DNA of 7,246 nt from contig MFIX01000064.1 of the NCBI GenBank assembly GCA_001780825.1, positions 1-7,246 on the forward strand. Reading direction: 5' to 3'. This document shows, one piece after another, positions 5,502 to 7,246 of the stretch. Source of the DNA: Candidatus Glassbacteria bacterium RIFCSPLOWO2_12_FULL_58_11. Its GTDB lineage: Bacteria; Gemmatimonadota; Glassbacteria; GWA2-58-10. The position numbers were made by a program, and so were the translations under genes. The notes under the pieces were generated by a model. The model worked only from the letters and a program-made list of their open reading frames with translations, did no database searches and was not told the origin of the DNA. The stretch's first letter is position 1. Every line of letters begins with the position of its first letter.

Positions 5502-7246
5502 TTAAATGAGTCTTTGGATAACCTCGAGCAGGTTGCTCTGGTCAAAGGTGCTTTTAACGATATAGGCGTTCGCCCCGACATCGATGCCGCGCTCGCGGTC
5601 GGCGCGGGAATCCAGAGCGGTGACCAGTACGACCGGCAAATCGGCCAGTTTCCGGTCGCCGCGTACCTTGGAAGTGAGGTCGAAACCGTTCAGCCGCGGC
5701 ATATCGACGTCCGAAACCAGCAGGTCAAAATCCGCGGTCCGCAGCTGCGTGAAACCATCCAGGCCGTCCACTGCGGTTTTGACCGCATAGCCGGCCGACT
5801 CCAGAATATTCTTCAGCAGCATCCTGGCCGTGATCGAGTCCTCGACCACCAGAATTGATTTTTTCTTTGCTTTTTCCGCCGCCGGGATAAGCGCCTCAGA
5901 CTGAGCGGCGGTCGCCTGCCTGGCCGATTTTATCAAATCACTCACATTAAGCACCGGAACCACCTGGCCCGAGCCCAGGATGGTAGCGCCGGTAATGTTC
6001 CTCACTCTGGAAAGCTGGCTGCCGAGGCTCTTTAACAATATCTCCTGTTCGCCAAGGAGTTGATCCACGCTGAAAGCGACGAGCTTATCCGCCGTACCGA
6101 GGATCAGCGCGGAAACCGGCCCGGATCTTTCTTCTTCGCTCCTTTCCCGAAGCTCAAGCACATCCGCCAATCGCACCAGGGGAAGTGTATAGCCGTTCGC
6201 TGAAATAGTTTCCCGGTTTTCAACCGTTTTTACCTCTTCTTTGTTTATTTTCCTGGATTGGAGTACCTGCATCGTGGGAATCGCGAAGGGCTGTCCGTTC
6301 ACCTTGACCAGTACCGCCCTGAAAGAAGCCAGGGTAATCGGGAGGACCAGCCTGAACGTGGTTCCGGCATTTGGAGAGGTTTCCACCGCGACAGAACCGC
6401 TCACTTTTTCCACTTTCTCCCGCACGATGGTCAAGCCGAGTCCCCGGCCGGAAATATCGGTAATGATCGCGCTGGTGGAAATATTGGATTCGAAAATAAG
6501 CGCCAGGGCCTCCTGGTCAGTCAAACGCCTGGCCTCTTTTTCGGAGATGATTCCTTTTTTCACCGCGGCTTTTTTGATCTTCTCCAGGTCGATCCCCGCG
6601 CCGTCATCGGACACGAGTATCTCGATCTGGTTGCTTTTAAGCTGGTTGATCGCCATGGTCAGCCGGCCGAGGGAAGGTTTATTGAGCCGCTCCCGCAGCT
6701 CGGGCTTTTCGATGCCGTGGTCGATGGAGTTGCGCACCAGATGGATCAGGGGTTCTTTGATCTGTTCCATGATCCGCCGGTCGATTTCTACCTCGCCGCC
6801 CCGGAGCTGCAGCTCCACCTGTTTGCCCTGGTCCCGGGAAAGCTCGCGGACGATCTTGGGAAAAATCTCCAGCATGGAGGAGCAGGGGGACATGAGCGTG
6901 TTTTTCAATCCGGCGAGCAGAGTGTCCACCATAGCGCTGACAGTCCGCCGGTCCGCCTCGACCGATTTTTCCAGGCCGGCCAGCCTGGTTTCCAAAAGCT
7001 TGAAGTGCTCGAAATTGTTTTCCAGAACCTCCGGCAGGCCGCTTACTCCGGGCACCGTTCCAGCGCTCCCGCTGTCGGCCGGCTGAAACAACTGCTTGAG
7101 CTGCGGCGCAGCCTGGGACCACTGTTTTTTCCACAACTCCAGGGACTCCGAAGTTTCCTTTAAGGAGCCGAGATATTGGTCCAGCTCCAGCTTGATAAAA
7201 GACAATTCCTCGGTTTGCCGCAGCAGCGAGTCGAGCTCGGCCGCCT
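5502..7246 (-). CDS. cheA: CheA-type histidine kinase with C-terminal receiver (CheA-REC hybrid), 5' end missing
   Basis: Kinase core of a chemosensory array: it autophosphorylates an Hpt histidine under receptor control and passes phosphate to receivers. The reading frame is open to the right edge. About 580 codons are visible, and the Hpt (P1) domain that carries the phosphorylated histidine lies outside. Counting from the codon at 7244: P3 dimerisation helices 1-143; HATPase (P4) about 150-305 with N-box HLVRNSIDHG (168-177), DDGAGID (213-219), GRGLGLTIV (266-274) and GTTF (294-297); CheW-like P5 306-440; Ala/Lys-rich hinge; receiver 462-578 with E468/D469, acceptor D512 (bases 5709-5711), T542 and K564. 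A TTG at 7205 could be read as a start, but matching P3 sequence (ELDSLLRQTEEL) continues upstream of it, so it is internal. The attached receiver is typical of WspE/FrzE-like CheA proteins. It ends in TAA 18 bp before cheB. Confidence 0.95.
   Translation of the reverse strand, partial: AAELDSLLRQTEELSFIKLELDQYLGSLKETSESLELWKKQWSQAAPQLKQLFQPADSGSAGTVPGVSGLPEVLENNFEHFKLLETRLAGLEKSVEADRRTVSAMVDTLLAGLKNTLMSPCSSMLEIFPKIVRELSRDQGKQVELQLRGGEVEIDRRIMEQIKEPLIHLVRNSIDHGIEKPELRERLNKPSLGRLTMAINQLKSNQIEILVSDDGAGIDLEKIKKAAVKKGIISEKEARRLTDQEALALIFESNISTSAIITDISGRGLGLTIVREKVEKVSGSVAVETSPNAGTTFRLVLPITLASFRAVLVKVNGQPFAIPTMQVLQSRKINKEEVKTVENRETISANGYTLPLVRLADVLELRERSEEERSGPVSALILGTADKLVAFSVDQLLGEQEILLKSLGSQLSRVRNITGATILGSGQVVPVLNVSDLIKSARQATAAQSEALIPAAEKAKKKSILVVEDSITARMLLKNILESAGYAVKTAVDGLDGFTQLRTADFDLLVSDVDMPRLNGFDLTSKVRGDRKLADLPVVLVTALDSRADRERGIDVGANAYIVKSTFDQSNLLEVIQRLI
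5508..5858 (-). other. C-terminal receiver domain of CheA-REC
   Basis: A complete receiver fused behind the CheW-like domain through a hinge rich in Ala and Lys. Motifs are ILVVEDS, LLVSDVDMPRLNG with the acceptor Asp codon at 5709-5711, VLVTALDS and YIVKS. All phosphorylation residues are present. In related CheA hybrids this domain acts as a phosphate sink or as a modulator of transfer to the free response regulator. Which applies here cannot be read from the sequence. Confidence 0.85.

Noticed and set aside
6258..7163. A 301-codon plus-strand open frame opposite cheA, and a similar 205-codon one at 4788-5405 opposite cheB.
   Set aside because: Both are in the same antisense register as the sense codons and lack recognisable domains. 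They are by-products of codon choice in the minus-strand genes.
5502..7205. Taking the TTG at 7205 as the true start of cheA.
   Set aside because: The frame stays open to the window edge, and the upstream codons encode the expected beginning of the P3 dimerisation helix. A start here would also leave the kinase without its Hpt domain.

Overview
The window is one densely packed, leftward-reading (minus-strand) cluster of three signal-transduction genes. All three are bacterial. The first gene in transcription order runs off the right edge and the last runs off the left edge. From right to left they are: a CheA-type kinase with a C-terminal receiver domain (5502 to beyond 7246, 5' end missing), a complete CheB methylesterase (4422-5483), and a very large multi-sensor hybrid histidine kinase (beyond 1 to 4301, 3' end missing). 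There are no tRNA or rRNA genes, CRISPR arrays, insertion sequences or phage genes. The large kinase has no stop codon inside the window: I read it open from an ATG at 4301 through 1433 codons to base 2.

The organism cannot be named from this. Moderately high GC (about 62% in the left 240 bases by hand count), TTG start use, AAGGA-type Shine-Dalgarno sites and long PAS/GAF hybrid kinases fit a free-living environmental Gram-negative, perhaps a deltaproteobacterial-type or related candidate-phylum lineage. That placement is inference only.

How the genes may work together: CheA-REC followed by CheB resembles chemosensory systems for alternative cellular functions (Wsp-like order, where wspE is followed by wspF). 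In such systems a chemoreceptor array controls CheA, and CheB demethylates the receptor for adaptation. The receptor, CheW and CheR genes would be expected to the right of the window. In Wsp the output is a diguanylate cyclase (WspR). Here the next gene is instead a kinase that begins with a receiver domain, followed by a linker, GAF, three PAS domains, a second GAF, a fourth PAS, HisKA, HATPase and a second receiver. This suggests that CheA could phosphorylate the N-terminal receiver of a second kinase that also senses cytoplasmic signals. The cheA-cheB gap is 18 bp, so they are almost certainly co-transcribed. The cheB-kinase gap is 120 bp and carries a possible promoter and two hairpins, so the kinase may also be expressed separately.

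Points deserving a second look are the receiver-first kinase in this position, a Cys-x2-Cys-x5-Cys cluster in its first GAF domain, a PAS domain bounded by in-frame direct repeats exactly 393 bp apart, a GC drop across the sensor half of the gene, and a conserved-looking linker after its first receiver.
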